DNA of 64,000 bases from Ollibium composti (GCF_004801285.1 NZ_SSNY01000003.1:62001-126000); one strand, 5' to 3'. Positions 44,017-53,534 are shown, counted from the stretch's first letter. Program-made: numbers and translations. The notes: generated by a model not told the origin, from the sequence alone.

Positions 44017-44672
44017 ACCAGGGAACCACGATCGAGGATCGGGAGGGATTTGCCGCGTTGCTTCTGCGGCTGCGCGGCAAGGGCAGCGTGCCCAAGGCGC
44101 TGATCGCCGCCTTCGAGGCGACGCCGCGGCGCGGCTTCCTCGACGGGCTCTACCATTCGATCGCCTGGAGCGACCGCATGCTGCCGATCGAGTGCGGCGA
44201 GGCGATGGAGGGCGCCGACCTGCAGGCGGCGGTGATCGCCGCGCTGGCGCTGGAGCCGGGCAACCGCGTGCTGGAGATCGGCACCGGCTCGGGTTTCACC
44301 GCCGCCGTGATGGCGAGGCTGGCCGGGCGCGTGGTGACCATCGACCGCTACAAGACGCTGGTCGAACAGGCGAGGCAGCGCTTCGAGGCGCTGGGCATCG
44401 CCAATGTCGTCGCCCGCCAGGCCGACGGCGCCAACGGCTTGCCGAACGAAGGGCCGTTCGACCGCATCGTCGCCTGGGCGGCGTTCGACAGCCTGCCGCG
44501 CTTCCTGCTCGACCAGCTTTCCAGCGGCGGCACGGTGATCGCGCCGATCGGCCCGGAGGAGGGCGAGCAGGTGGTGGCCAAGCTGACCAAGGTCGGCTCG
44601 CGCTTCGAGCGCGAGGACATCGGCATCGTACGGCTGCAGCCGATCCTGCCCGGCGTCGCCGCCGTGATCTGA
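44013..44672 (+). CDS. pcm: Protein-L-isoaspartate O-methyltransferase
   Basis: This 219-residue SAM-dependent repair methyltransferase has motif [19 protein letters not shown], the Pcm-type [10 protein letters not shown] and a GGTVIAPIG region near the end. It methylates isoaspartyl residues in damaged proteins. It overlaps surE by ATGA. After the stop there is a 15-base direct duplication of its last codons. Confidence 0.92.
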   Translation: MNQGTTIEDREGFAALLLRLRGKGSVPKALIAAFEATPRRGFLDGLYHSIAWSDRMLPIECGEAMEGADLQAAVIAALALEPGNRVLEIGTGSGFTAAVMARLAGRVVTIDRYKTLVEQARQRFEALGIANVVARQADGANGLPNEGPFDRIVAWAAFDSLPRFLLDQLSSGGTVIAPIGPEEGEQVVAKLTKVGSRFEREDIGIVRLQPILPGVAAVI

Positions 44673-44804
44673 CTAACAAGTCGCCGCCGTGATCCGGACA
44701 AAACTTTTAAGAAAATTTCGCTCGATTCCGGGCGTTTAACCGACCGGTAACATTAACGCGCTTTAATCATGCCCAGTCTGTACCGGGTATGCGGGTAAAG
44801 TGCG

Positions 44805-46352
44805 ATGCGTTTCAGTGTCTTGAGGGTGAATGGACGCAATCTGGCGCGCGGCTGCGCCGTCTTGATGGTCGCCGGCGCGGTTTCGGGTTGCAGTTCGCAG
44901 GTGGCGCGGTTCAGCGACGGTCTCGATCCCGTCGCCACGGCCTCGACCCCCAACCAGCGCGCCATAATCGACAAGCAGCCGGCCGCCCAGCCTTATCCCG
45001 GCGATACCATCGCCGCCGCGCCCGTCGACGGCAGCTATTCCGAGTCGGTCAGCCGGTCCAGCATTCAGCCCGTCCAGGTCCAGGCGCTGCCGCCGGTCGC
45101 CGAGACCGCTCCGGCGGCGGCCAGGCAGGTCAAGGCCGCGGCGACGCAGAAGCTCGACAACACCGTCACCGGCACGGTCGCTCCCGCCAACACGCTGAAG
45201 CTGCCGGGCAAAGCCGAGGCGGCGAAGGTGGCTATCGAGGACGGCGAGCCGAAAGGCTGGTCGCGCGCCGGCGGCACCCAGATCACCGTCCGAGACGGCG
45301 AGACGGTCTACAACCTGTCGCGCCGCTACGGCGTGCCGGCCAACATCATCATGAAGACAAACGGCCTTGCTTCCGCCGACGGCCTGCAGGCCGGCCAGAA
45401 GCTGGTCATCCCGACCTATGTCTATTCGGCCAAGGCGCCGGTTTCCGCTCCCGACAACAATCCGAAGGTGGCGGACGCCAAGTCCTCCAGGGGCGTGAAA
45501 TCCGATATTCCGGCCGAGAAGCTGCCTGTCCCGGTCAGCGCCCCGACCAAGGTCGCTGTGCTGCCGCAGCAGCCGAAGGTCAAGGACGGCAAGGCGCCGG
45601 CCCAGCTCGACGCCACGGCCGCCTCCGACACCAAGGCGAAACCCGTCAAGACGGCCGCTGCCGGCACCTATACGGTGCAGCAGGGCGACACGCTGTCGGC
45701 GATCGCCCGCAAGACCGGCGTCGGCGTCACCGCGCTGAAGCAGGCGAATGGCATGAACGACGGCCTGATCCGCATCGGCCAGACCTTGAAGCTGCCGGCC
45801 GCGGGCGCCGCCGCAACGACGGTCGCCGCCGCCGCACCCGCCAAGGTCGATCCGGTCAAGACCGGCTCCACGCCGCCGCCTGCCGAGGCGACGCCGAGCG
45901 AGAAGGTTGCCGCCTACACGCCGCCGAAGCAGGCCGCCAAGGTCATCAAGCAGGCAGAGAGCGAGGACGTCGACGCGCCTGATTCGACCGGCATCGGCAA
46001 AATGCGTTGGCCGGTCCGCGGCCGCGTCATCTCGGCTTTCGGCTCCGGCAAGGACGGCATCGATATCGCCGTGCCGGAAGGAACGCCGATCAAGGCGGCC
46101 GAGAATGGCGTCGTCATCTATGCCGGCGACGGCCTGAAGGAATTCGGCAACACGGTTCTGGTGCGCCATGACGACGGCCTCGTCACCGTCTACGGCCATG
46201 CCTCGTCGCTCGAGGTCAAGCGCGGCCAGAAGGTCAAGCGCGGCCAGGAGATCGCCCAGTCGGGCATGAGCGGCGACGCCAAATCGCCGCAACTGCACTT
46301 CGAGGTGCGCAAGAACTCGGCACCGGTCGATCCCCGCACCCTGCTGGAATAG
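44805..46352 (+). CDS. NlpD/LytM-family lipoprotein with two LysM domains
   Basis: The protein has 515 residues. The signal peptide ends in a lipobox VAGAVSGC near residue 29, giving an outer-membrane lipoprotein. It has two LysM domains (ITVRDGETVYNLSRRYG near 163-208, YTVQQGDTLSAIARKTG near 287-331) and a C-terminal M23 domain (residues about 400-510). The M23 zinc residues are degenerate: the first His is absent in KDGIDIAV, and HxH reads QLH in SPQLHFEV. So it is probably an amidase activator like NlpD/EnvC rather than an endopeptidase. It follows pcm, the classic surE-pcm-nlpD order. Confidence 0.9.
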   Translation: MRFSVLRVNGRNLARGCAVLMVAGAVSGCSSQVARFSDGLDPVATASTPNQRAIIDKQPAAQPYPGDTIAAAPVDGSYSESVSRSSIQPVQVQALPPVAETAPAAARQVKAAATQKLDNTVTGTVAPANTLKLPGKAEAAKVAIEDGEPKGWSRAGGTQITVRDGETVYNLSRRYGVPANIIMKTNGLASADGLQAGQKLVIPTYVYSAKAPVSAPDNNPKVADAKSSRGVKSDIPAEKLPVPVSAPTKVAVLPQQPKVKDGKAPAQLDATAASDTKAKPVKTAAAGTYTVQQGDTLSAIARKTGVGVTALKQANGMNDGLIRIGQTLKLPAAGAAATTVAAAAPAKVDPVKTGSTPPPAEATPSEKVAAYTPPKQAAKVIKQAESEDVDAPDSTGIGKMRWPVRGRVISAFGSGKDGIDIAVPEGTPIKAAENGVVIYAGDGLKEFGNTVLVRHDDGLVTVYGHASSLEVKRGQKVKRGQEIAQSGMSGDAKSPQLHFEVRKNSAPVDPRTLLE

Positions 46353-46405
46353 AACAACAACAACCGTTGCGCAGCGCCTGACCTCCAGTCCGCTGCGCAG
46401 GCTTC

Positions 46406-46432
46406 GCCCGCCCTGCAAGGGGCGGGCCTTTT
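46406..46432 (+). terminator. Rho-independent terminator after the NlpD-like gene
   Basis: Eight-pair stem GCCCGCCC (46406-46413) with GGGCGGGC (46420-46427) and a six-base loop, followed by CTTTT. Confidence 0.75.
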
Positions 46433-46465
46433 CGCTTCGTCAGCGGCGGAAAGGGCAGGGAGGTC

Positions 46466-47341
46466 TCAGCCCTGCAGCGCCTTGCCCAGGCGGCCGGCCA
46501 GGTCCTGCGTGAACTGCCAGGCGACGCGGCCGGAACGGCTGCCGCGCGTCGTCGCCCATTCGAGTGCTTCGGCGCGCAGGGCATCCGCATCGATCTCCAG
46601 CCCGTAATGCCGGACGTAGCCCGACACCATGTCGAGATAGTCGTCCTGCGAGCATTTGTGGAAGCCGAGCCAAAGGCCGAAACGGTCCGACAGCGACACT
46701 TTCTCCTCGACCGCCTCGGACGGGTTGATCGCGGTGGAGCGCTCGTTGTCGATCATGTCGCGCGGCAGAAGATGGCGGCGGTTGGAGGTGGCGTAGAAGA
46801 TGACGTTCTGCGGCCGTCCCTCTACGCCGCCTTCAAGGGCTGCCTTCAGCGACTTGTAGGACGTGTCGTCGTGGTCGAACGACAGGTCGTCGCAAAACAG
46901 GATGAAGCGGAAGGGCGCGGCTTTCAGGATCGCCATCAGCTTCGGCAGCGTGTCGATGTCCTCGCGGTGGATCTCGATCAGCTTGAGCGGCGCTCCGTGT
47001 CTGCCCGAGGCGTTGATGGCCGCGTGCGCCGCCTTGACCAGCGAGGATTTGCCCATGCCGCGCGCGCCCCACAAAAGCACGTTGTTGGCCGCATAGCCGG
47101 CGGCGAAGCGCTCGGTGTTGTCGACGAGGATGTCGCGGACGTGGTCGACGCCACGGATCAGGTCGATGTCGACCCGGTTCACCCGTTTTACCGGTTCGAG
47201 GAAGCCGGTCTCGGCCTGCCAGACGAAGCAATCGGCCGCTTTGAGATCGGTGGCCGGAGGGGAGGGCGGTGCCAGCCGCTCGACGGCATGGATCAGCCGG
47301 TCGAGCTTTTCGGACAGCGCTTCAAGGCTTTTGTCTGACAT
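46466..47341 (-). CDS. AAA+ ATPase of the DUF815 family
   Basis: This 291-residue protein has Walker A GARGMGKSSL near residue 92 and Walker B FILFCDDLSF near 144, followed by FYATSNRRHLLPRDM (sensor region). DUF815 proteins are conserved in alpha- and betaproteobacteria and of unknown function, possibly chaperone-like or metal related. ATG 47341 is chosen because GAGGGTGG lies upstream on the minus strand; a GTG-extended reading to 47362 is less likely. It is convergent with the NlpD-like gene. Confidence 0.85.
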   Translation of the reverse strand: MSDKSLEALSEKLDRLIHAVERLAPPSPPATDLKAADCFVWQAETGFLEPVKRVNRVDIDLIRGVDHVRDILVDNTERFAAGYAANNVLLWGARGMGKSSLVKAAHAAINASGRHGAPLKLIEIHREDIDTLPKLMAILKAAPFRFILFCDDLSFDHDDTSYKSLKAALEGGVEGRPQNVIFYATSNRRHLLPRDMIDNERSTAINPSEAVEEKVSLSDRFGLWLGFHKCSQDDYLDMVSGYVRHYGLEIDADALRAEALEWATTRGSRSGRVAWQFTQDLAGRLGKALQG

Positions 47342-47569
47342 CGTGCCACCCTCGTTCCGCATCGGCGGACAGTCCCTTCATCCGGATATGTACCGTACCG
47401 TACGGTTCTGTCACGGTGCCGCCGGTTTGGCAAGGGCGCTTGCAATCGGCGGGCAAACCCTCCACAAGCGTGCGGTAACACGCCGTAGACCGGTTGCAAT
47501 AGACGCTTTACCGACTATATTCCGGCCAAATTTTCGGCCGGTAGCGGCTTTCCCTCGCAGGAGTTTTCG

Positions 47570-47905
47570 ATGTTTGTCACACCGGCATACGCCCAGGGCG
47601 TCGGCGCCTCGCCTGATGTCTTCATCAGCATTCTGCCGTTCGTCCTCATCTTCGTCATCATGTATTTCCTCATCATCCGGCCGCAGCGCACGCAGATGAA
47701 GAAGCGCGGCGAGATGCTGGCGGCGATCCGTCGCGGCGACACGGTCGTCACCGGCGGCGGCCTCGTCGGCAAGGTGACCAAGGTGGTCGACGACAACGAG
47801 CTGGAAGTCGACATCGGCGGCGTCAAGGTGACGGCGCTGCGTTCCACCATCGCCGATGTGCGCGTCAAGGGCGAGCCGGTGGCGAACCAGAACGCCAAGA
47901 AATAA
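47570..47905 (+). CDS. yajC: Preprotein translocase subunit YajC
   Basis: This 111-residue protein begins with a short periplasmic part, one membrane span ISILPFVLIFVIMYFLII near 20-38, then a cytoplasmic domain with RRGDTVVTGGGLVGKVTKV. YajC associates with SecDF in the Sec translocon and the order yajC-secDF supports the call. AGGAG lies seven bases before the ATG. Confidence 0.95.
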   Translation: MFVTPAYAQGVGASPDVFISILPFVLIFVIMYFLIIRPQRTQMKKRGEMLAAIRRGDTVVTGGGLVGKVTKVVDDNELEVDIGGVKVTALRSTIADVRVKGEPVANQNAKK

Positions 47906-47952
47906 CCGCAATATAGGCGGATCGCGCTCGGCGCGGCTGAACGGACACACGT

Positions 47953-50508
47953 ATGCTTTATTTTTCGCGCTGGAAGACGATCGGGGTCTGGGCAGTGGTC
48001 CTGCTCGGCTTGCTGTTCGCCGCCCCGAATCTCTTTTCCCAGTCGGTGCTCGACAAGCTGCCGGACTGGCTGCCGAAGAAGCAGATGACGCTGGGCCTCG
48101 ACCTCCAGGGCGGCTCGCACATCCTGCTCAAGATCGACCAGAACGACCTCATCAAGGACCGGCTGAACACCAGCCGTGACGAGATCCGCACGCTGCTGCG
48201 AGACGCCAAGATCGGCTATACCGGCCTGTCCGGCTCGGGCAGAGTCGTGCAGGTGCGCATTCGCGACACCAACCAGGTCGACGCCGCCAAGGAAGCGCTG
48301 AAGTCGCTCACCGCGCCGGTTTCGTCGGGCCTGTTCAGCGGCGGCTCCGTCACCGAAATGACGTTGGACGAGCCGGAGCCCGGCCTGCTGCGCTTCACCA
48401 TGACGGATGCCGGCATCCAGTACCGCACCTCGACAGCACTGGCGCAGTCGATCGAGGTGGTCGGCCGCCGCGTCAACGAACTCGGCACCACCGAGCCGAT
48501 CGTGCAGAGGCAGGGCAACGACCGCATCCTGGTTCAGGTGCCGGGCCTGCAGGACCCGAAGCGCCTCAAGGACATTCTCGGCCAGACCGCCAAGCTGACC
48601 TTCCAGATGGTCGACTCGTCGATGCCGGTACAGGACGCCATCAATGGTCGTCCGCCGGCAGGCTCGACGGTCATGTATTCCAAGGACGATCCGCCGGTCC
48701 CGTACCTTATCGAGAACCGGGTGATCGTCTCGGGCGAAAATCTCGTCGACGCGCAGGCGACGTTCGATTCGCGCACCAACGAGCCGGTCGTTTCCTTCCG
48801 ATTCGATGGCAAGGGCGCGACGCGCTTCGGCCAGGCCACGCAGCAGAACGTCGGCAAGCTGTTTGCCATCATCCTCGACAACCACGTCATTTCGGCACCG
48901 CAGATCCGCGAGCCGATCCTCGGCGGCACCGGCCAGATTTCCGGCAACTTCACCCCGCAGAGCGCCAACGACCTCGCCGTGCTGCTGCGCGCCGGCGCCC
49001 TGCCGGCGACGCTGACCGTCATCGAGGAGCGCACCGTCGGTCCCGGCCTCGGTCAGGATTCGATCCAGGCCGGCAAGATGTCGGCCATCGTCGGCTCGGT
49101 TCTCGTCGTCGCCTTCATGGTCGGCGCCTACGGCTTCCTCGGCTGGCTCGCCAACCTGGCGCTGTTGGCGAACGTCGCCATGATCGTCGCCGTCCTGTCG
49201 CTCGTTGGCGCGACGCTCACGCTTCCGGGCATCGCCGGCATCGTGCTGACCATGGGCATGGCGGTCGATTCGAACGTGCTGATCTATGAACGCATCCGTG
49301 AGGAGCGACGGGATGGCCGCTCCGTCCTCCAGGCCTTCGACCTCGGCTTCCAGCGGGCGCTGGCGACCATCCTCGATTCCAACATCACCACGCTGATCGC
49401 GGCGGCGGTGCTGTTCTTCCTCGGTTCCGGCCCGGTCCGCGGCTTCGCCGTGACGCTGGCAGTCGGCATCCTGACCACCATCTTCACCGCCTTCACCCTG
49501 ACCCGCTGGTTGTCGGCCGAGTGGCTGCGCCGCCGCCGCCCGAAGGAAGTGCCGAAGGGATATTTCCGGCTCGTTCCGGAAATCACCAGCATCCCCTTCA
49601 TGCGGGTGCGCCTGCAGGTCTTCATCGTCTCCATCCTGCTGTGCGTCGCGTCGGTCGGGCTTCTGGCGACCAAGGGGCTGAATTTCGGCATCGACTTCAC
49701 CGGCGGCACGCTGATCGAGGTGCGGGCGAAATCCGGTACCGTCGATGTCGGCGACATCCGCCAGCGGCTGTCGGCGGCCGGCGTCGGAGAAACCCAGGTC
49801 CAGGGCTTCGGCGACAAGAGCGATGCGCTGATCCGCATCGGCGCCGTCACCGACACCGGTGAAGGCGAGGGCGACGCCGTCGTCAAGAAGGCGCAGGACA
49901 GCCTGGCCTCCGACTACGACATCCGCCGCACCGAGCTGGTCGGGCCGACGGTCTCGGGCGAACTCGCCTGGGCCGCGATCATCGGCGTGCTCGCCGCCAT
50001 GGGCGGCATCCTGATCTATGTCTGGGTTCGGTTCGAGTGGCAGTTCGCCATCGGCTCCATCGTGGCGACGATCAATGACATCACGCTGACGCTCGGCTTC
50101 CTTGTCGTCACGCAACTTCAGTTCGACCTGTCGACGGTGGCGGCGATCCTCACCATCGTCGGCTATTCGCTCAACGATACCGTCGTCATCTACGACCGTG
50201 TGCGCGAGAACCTGAGACGGTTCAAGAAGATGCCGCTCGGCCAGTTGCTCGACCTGTCGGACAACGAGATGCTGGCGCGCACGACGATGACGTCGGTGAC
50301 GACCTTCCTGGCGCTGCTGTCGCTGTTCCTGCTCGGCGGCGAGGTCATCCGCTCCTTTGTCGCCTCCATGCTGTTCGGCGTCTTCATCGGCACCTTCTCG
50401 TCGATCTTCATTGCGGCGCCGGTGCTGATCCTGTTCCATCTCAGGCCGACGACACAGAAGGAGATGGTCGAGCAGGAGCGCGCGGCGCATCAACTGCCGG
50501 TCAAGTGA
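47953..50508 (+). CDS. secDF: Fused protein translocase subunit SecDF
   Basis: This protein of 851 residues combines SecD and SecF in one chain. The SecD part begins LGLDLQGGSHILLKID near 43-58, has a P1 periplasmic head, and a transmembrane block that includes MAVDSNVLIYERIREE. The SecF part starts near residue 555 with GLNFGIDFTGGTLIEV and contains GYSLNDTVVIYDRVREN. These Asp/Arg-rich transmembrane motifs are the proton-path signatures. SecDF uses the proton gradient to pull exported proteins. Separate secD and secF are more typical of E. coli; fusion is common in alphaproteobacteria. Confidence 0.95.
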   Translation: MLYFSRWKTIGVWAVVLLGLLFAAPNLFSQSVLDKLPDWLPKKQMTLGLDLQGGSHILLKIDQNDLIKDRLNTSRDEIRTLLRDAKIGYTGLSGSGRVVQVRIRDTNQVDAAKEALKSLTAPVSSGLFSGGSVTEMTLDEPEPGLLRFTMTDAGIQYRTSTALAQSIEVVGRRVNELGTTEPIVQRQGNDRILVQVPGLQDPKRLKDILGQTAKLTFQMVDSSMPVQDAINGRPPAGSTVMYSKDDPPVPYLIENRVIVSGENLVDAQATFDSRTNEPVVSFRFDGKGATRFGQATQQNVGKLFAIILDNHVISAPQIREPILGGTGQISGNFTPQSANDLAVLLRAGALPATLTVIEERTVGPGLGQDSIQAGKMSAIVGSVLVVAFMVGAYGFLGWLANLALLANVAMIVAVLSLVGATLTLPGIAGIVLTMGMAVDSNVLIYERIREERRDGRSVLQAFDLGFQRALATILDSNITTLIAAAVLFFLGSGPVRGFAVTLAVGILTTIFTAFTLTRWLSAEWLRRRRPKEVPKGYFRLVPEITSIPFMRVRLQVFIVSILLCVASVGLLATKGLNFGIDFTGGTLIEVRAKSGTVDVGDIRQRLSAAGVGETQVQGFGDKSDALIRIGAVTDTGEGEGDAVVKKAQDSLASDYDIRRTELVGPTVSGELAWAAIIGVLAAMGGILIYVWVRFEWQFAIGSIVATINDITLTLGFLVVTQLQFDLSTVAAILTIVGYSLNDTVVIYDRVRENLRRFKKMPLGQLLDLSDNEMLARTTMTSVTTFLALLSLFLLGGEVIRSFVASMLFGVFIGTFSSIFIAAPVLILFHLRPTTQKEMVEQERAAHQLPVK

Positions 50509-50900
50509 TGGCCGGCAGCGGCATCGTCATCCGCGCGGCCCACTATCCGGGCCGCGCGCCGATCGAGGCCTACGGCAACGGCGGCTTCCGCTTCGCCGAC
50601 ATGTCGCATCGCGGCTCGCTGCTGTGCCTGCCTTCCGGCATCCATGGCTGGCAGCCGGCTGACCCCATCGCTTTGACGGCGGCCGACTTTGACAAGGTCG
50701 TCGCCGAAGCCGAGGGGATAGAAATCCTGCTGGTCGGCACCGGCGAGGAGATCCGGCCGCTTTCGAAGGAATTGCGCGCCGCCTTGAAGGAAGCGGGCAT
50801 CGCCGCCGATCCGATGTCGACGGGTGCCGCCGTGCGCACCTACAACGTCCTTCTGGCCGAAGACCGCGCGGTCGCCGCCGCCTTCGTCGCCGTCGACTGA
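50508..50900 (+). CDS. Mth938/DUF498-family protein
   Basis: This protein of about 130 residues has YGNGGFRFADMSHRGSLLCL and IEILLVGTGEEIRPLSKELR, the Mth938-like fold also seen in human AAMDC and NDUFAF3. The function in bacteria is unknown; the eukaryotic NDUFAF3 helps complex I assembly. The next gene is NDUFAF6-like, which supports a shared respiratory role by inference. It overlaps secDF by one base at TGATG. Confidence 0.83.
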   Translation: MAGSGIVIRAAHYPGRAPIEAYGNGGFRFADMSHRGSLLCLPSGIHGWQPADPIALTAADFDKVVAEAEGIEILLVGTGEEIRPLSKELRAALKEAGIAADPMSTGAAVRTYNVLLAEDRAVAAAFVAVD

Positions 50901-50901
50901 C

Positions 50902-51744
50902 ATGGCCGCGAACGGCAATCCGGTGGTCGGGGCGGTGCGAGCCGGCGATCCCGACCGTTATCTCTCGGCCCTTTACGCACCTGCCGACAAGCGCGAGGCG
51001 CTTTTTGCGCTCTACGCTTTCAATGCCGAGATCGCCGGCGTGCGCGACCGCATCCGCGAGGCGCTGCCGGGCGAGGTGCGGCTGCAATGGTGGCGCGACG
51101 TCATCGCGGCCGAGGGCGAGGAGGCCGGCGCCGGCCATCCGCTGGCCGAGGCGCTGCGCCGGGCGATCGCCGCATACGACCTGCCGAAGGAGGCCTTCGA
51201 CAACTATCTCGAAGCCCGCATCTTCGACCTCTACGACGACCCGATGCCGTCGCGCACCGATCTCGAAGGCTATTGCGGCGAGACCGCTTCGGCGCTGATC
51301 CAACTGGCCGCGCTGGTTCTCGATCCGGCGGCGGCGCCGGGCGTCGCGGAGCTTGCCGGCCATGCCGGCTGCGCGCAGGCGGTCACTGGGCTGCTGCAGC
51401 TTTTGCCGCTGCACCGGTCACGCGGGCAATGCTACATTCCCGCCGATATCCTGGCGTCCGTCGGCTCCTCGCCGCAGGAATTCCTCACCGGCGACGGCGG
51501 TCCGAACGCCGCCCATGCGCTTGCGGCGATGATCGCGCTGGCACGCGATCATCTCGCCGCCTTCGAGCAGGGGGCCGGCGCCTTGCCGGAGAACCTGCGG
51601 CCGGCTTTCCTGCCGCTGGCGCTGACGCGCGCCATGCTCGGCCGGGTCGAGCGGGCGGGCGTGTCGGTTCTGCGGGAAAGCCCGCGCCTGCCTCACTGGC
51701 GCCGGCACTGGCTGTTGTTTCGCCGCGCCACGCGCGGCTGGTGA
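50902..51744 (+). CDS. Squalene/phytoene synthase-family protein (NDUFAF6-like)
   Basis: This 280-residue protein has the trans-isoprenyl diphosphate synthase fold signs ALYAFNAEIAGVRDRI, LQWWRDVI, YCGETASALIQL and LLQLLPLHRSRGQCYIP. The first Asp-rich motif (DDxxD) is replaced by AEIAGVRD, so prenyl synthase activity is unlikely. Human NDUFAF6 is such a degenerate member that acts in complex I assembly. It directly follows the Mth938-like gene, an NDUFAF3 relative. The role is inferred from that pairing. Confidence 0.82.
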   Translation: MAANGNPVVGAVRAGDPDRYLSALYAPADKREALFALYAFNAEIAGVRDRIREALPGEVRLQWWRDVIAAEGEEAGAGHPLAEALRRAIAAYDLPKEAFDNYLEARIFDLYDDPMPSRTDLEGYCGETASALIQLAALVLDPAAAPGVAELAGHAGCAQAVTGLLQLLPLHRSRGQCYIPADILASVGSSPQEFLTGDGGPNAAHALAAMIALARDHLAAFEQGAGALPENLRPAFLPLALTRAMLGRVERAGVSVLRESPRLPHWRRHWLLFRRATRGW

Positions 51745-51750
51745 GGCGGA

Positions 51751-53175
51751 TTATTCGGCCGCTGTAGCCTGCTGCTCCAGCCCCAGCCAGGCGCGGCAAT
51801 CCGCCAGCGCGCGCGCCGTCATCGCCTTCTTCTTGGCGACGGCCTTATCCTTGCCGCGGAAACGGCCCTCGAAACCTTCCGGCTTGAGCTTCGTGCCGGC
51901 CGTCAGCGGCGGAAACAGACCGAAATTGACGTTCATCGGCTGGAAGGAGCGTTTGCCCGGCTCGTCGTCGGAAACGATGTGGCCGCCGGTGATGTGGCCG
52001 AGCAGGGCGCCGAAGGCGGTCGTCGCCGGCGGCGCGGCGAGCGGTTGGCCCAGCCGCGCGGCAGCGGCGAAGCGTCCGGCCAGGAGCCCGATGGCAGCGC
52101 TTTCGACATAGCCTTCGCAGCCGGTGATCTGGCCGGCGAAGCGAAGGCCGGGCCGCGACTTCAGTTGCAGCGTGCCGTCGAGCAGGGTGGGGGAGTTGAT
52201 GTAGGTGTTGCGGTGCAGGCCACCAAGGCGCGCGAACTCGGCGTTCTCCAGCCCTGGAATGGTGCGGAAGACGCGCACCTGCTCGCCGTGCTTCAGCTTG
52301 GTCTGGAAGCCGACCATGTTGTAGAGGGTGCCCAGCGCATTGTCTTGGCGAAGCTGCACGACGGCGTAGGGTTTGGTTGCCGGATCGTGGGCGTTCGTCA
52401 GCCCCATCGGCTTCATCGGGCCGTGGCGCAGCGTTTCCACGCCGCGCTCGGCCATCACCTCGACGGGCAGGCAGCCGTCGAAATAGGGCGTTCCTTCCCA
52501 CTGCTTGAACTCGGTCTTGCCGCCCTCCAGCAGCGCCCGCACGAAGGCCTCGTACTGCTCGCGGTTCATCGGGCAGTTGATGTAATCCTTGCCGGTGCCG
52601 CCGGGCCCGACCTTGTCGTAGCGCGACTGGAACCAGCAGGTGTCCATGTCGATCGTCTCGAAATGGACGATGGGCGCGATGGCGTCGAAGAAGGCCAGCG
52701 CGTCAGCGCCGGTCTCCGTGCGGATCGCCTCGGCCAGCGATGGTGCCGTCAGCGGGCCGGTGGCGACAATCGCCTGGTCCCATTCGGCCGGCGGCAGGCC
52801 GGTGACTTCCTCGCGTACGATCTTCACCAGCGGATGCGATTCGAGCTTCGCCGTCACGGCGGCCGAGAATCCGTCGCGGTCGACGGCGAGCGCGCCGCCC
52901 GCCGGCACCTGGTGCGCGTCGCCGCAGGCCATCACCAGCGAGTTGCCGAGCCGCATTTCGGCATGCAGCAGGCCGACCGCGTTGGTCTCGGCGTCGTCGG
53001 AGCGGAAGGAGTTGGAGCAGACCAGTTCGGCCAGCCCTTCGGTCTTGTGCGCGTCGGTGCCGCGCACCGGGCGCATTTCGTGCAGGATGACGGGCACGCC
53101 GCCAAGTGCTGCCTGCCATGCGGCTTCCGAGCCTGCCAGCCCGCCGCCGACGATATGGATGGGATCGATGCTCAT
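51751..53175 (-). CDS. trmFO: Methylenetetrahydrofolate-tRNA-(uracil-5-)-methyltransferase TrmFO
   Basis: This FAD-dependent enzyme makes 5-methyluridine at tRNA position 54 using methylenetetrahydrofolate. It is 474 residues from ATG 53175. It has the FAD motif [17 protein letters not shown] at the N terminus, [12 protein letters not shown] with a conserved Cys, [11 protein letters not shown], and [20 protein letters not shown] near the end. An in-frame upstream extension runs into the sRNA repeat region and is not coding. It converges with the NDUFAF6-like gene. Confidence 0.94.
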   Translation of the reverse strand: MSIDPIHIVGGGLAGSEAAWQAALGGVPVILHEMRPVRGTDAHKTEGLAELVCSNSFRSDDAETNAVGLLHAEMRLGNSLVMACGDAHQVPAGGALAVDRDGFSAAVTAKLESHPLVKIVREEVTGLPPAEWDQAIVATGPLTAPSLAEAIRTETGADALAFFDAIAPIVHFETIDMDTCWFQSRYDKVGPGGTGKDYINCPMNREQYEAFVRALLEGGKTEFKQWEGTPYFDGCLPVEVMAERGVETLRHGPMKPMGLTNAHDPATKPYAVVQLRQDNALGTLYNMVGFQTKLKHGEQVRVFRTIPGLENAEFARLGGLHRNTYINSPTLLDGTLQLKSRPGLRFAGQITGCEGYVESAAIGLLAGRFAAAARLGQPLAAPPATTAFGALLGHITGGHIVSDDEPGKRSFQPMNVNFGLFPPLTAGTKLKPEGFEGRFRGKDKAVAKKKAMTARALADCRAWLGLEQQATAAE

Positions 53176-53266
53176 GAGCGGGAGATAGTCCGTTGCCGCT
53201 GCCGATGCAATCGCCGGGCGTGTCCGGCCGACAGTGGAATATGCGTGAAGGGTCCCTGAAACGACA

Positions 53267-53298
53267 ACACCCGCCGGGGGAGGAGGTCCGGCGGGTGT
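53267..53298 (-). ncRNA. Cuckoo-RNA-like hairpin 1 (unit A)
   Basis: Plus-strand stem ACACCCGCCGG/CCGGCGGGTGT (11 pairs) encloses GGGAGGAGGT, so the minus transcript loop carries ACCTCCTCCC. It is the last hairpin of the array when read from the DUF1127 genes. Confidence 0.6.
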
Positions 53299-53307
53299 CG
53301 TTTTGCT

Positions 53308-53339
53308 GGTCGGTCTCAGGGAGGAGGAGGAGACCGACC
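53308..53339 (-). ncRNA. Cuckoo-RNA-like hairpin 2 (unit A)
   Basis: Plus-strand stem GGTCGGTCTC/GAGACCGACC (10 pairs) with loop AGGGAGGAGGAG. On the minus strand the loop reads CTCCTCCTCCCT. Confidence 0.6.
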
Positions 53340-53343
53340 TATT

Positions 53344-53376
53344 CGTCGTCGCCGGGGAGGAGGTCGGCTCTGACGA
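53344..53376 (-). ncRNA. Cuckoo-RNA-like hairpin 3 (unit A)
   Basis: Stem with an internal mismatch (GCCG/CGGC plus outer CGTC/GACG) around GGGAGGAGGT, the same loop motif as the other hairpins. Confidence 0.5.
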
Positions 53377-53424
53377 AATTCCTTTCGCCATTTGAAAGGG
53401 GGCGAAACCCTTTTCCGGCAACAA

Positions 53425-53454
53425 CGCCCGCCGGGGGAGGAGGTCCGGCGGGCG
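53425..53454 (-). ncRNA. Cuckoo-RNA-like hairpin 4 (unit B)
   Basis: Plus-strand stem CGCCCGCCGG/CCGGCGGGCG (10 pairs) enclosing GGGAGGAGGT. It repeats hairpin 1 with compensatory changes in the stem. Confidence 0.6.
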
Positions 53455-53464
53455 CCGTTTCGGT

Positions 53465-53497
53465 GGCCAACCTCCGGGAGGAGGATGAAGGTTGGCC
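53465..53497 (-). ncRNA. Cuckoo-RNA-like hairpin 5 (unit B)
   Basis: Stem GGCCAACCT/AGGTTGGCC (9 pairs) with a 15-base loop holding GGGAGGAGGA. Its stem sequence differs from hairpins 2 and 8, while the loop is kept. Confidence 0.6.
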
Positions 53498-53502
53498 GTA
53501 TT

Positions 53503-53534
53503 CGTCATCGCCGGGGAGGAGGTCGGCTTTGACG
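53503..53534 (-). ncRNA. Cuckoo-RNA-like hairpin 6 (unit B)
   Basis: Outer pairs CGTCA/TGACG and inner GCCG/CGGC around GGGAGGAGGT; it corresponds to hairpin 3. Confidence 0.5.

Noticed and set aside
47515..50493. 992-residue ORF opposite secDF
   Set aside because: Antisense artefact of GC-rich codon use; the plus strand encodes YajC and SecDF clearly.
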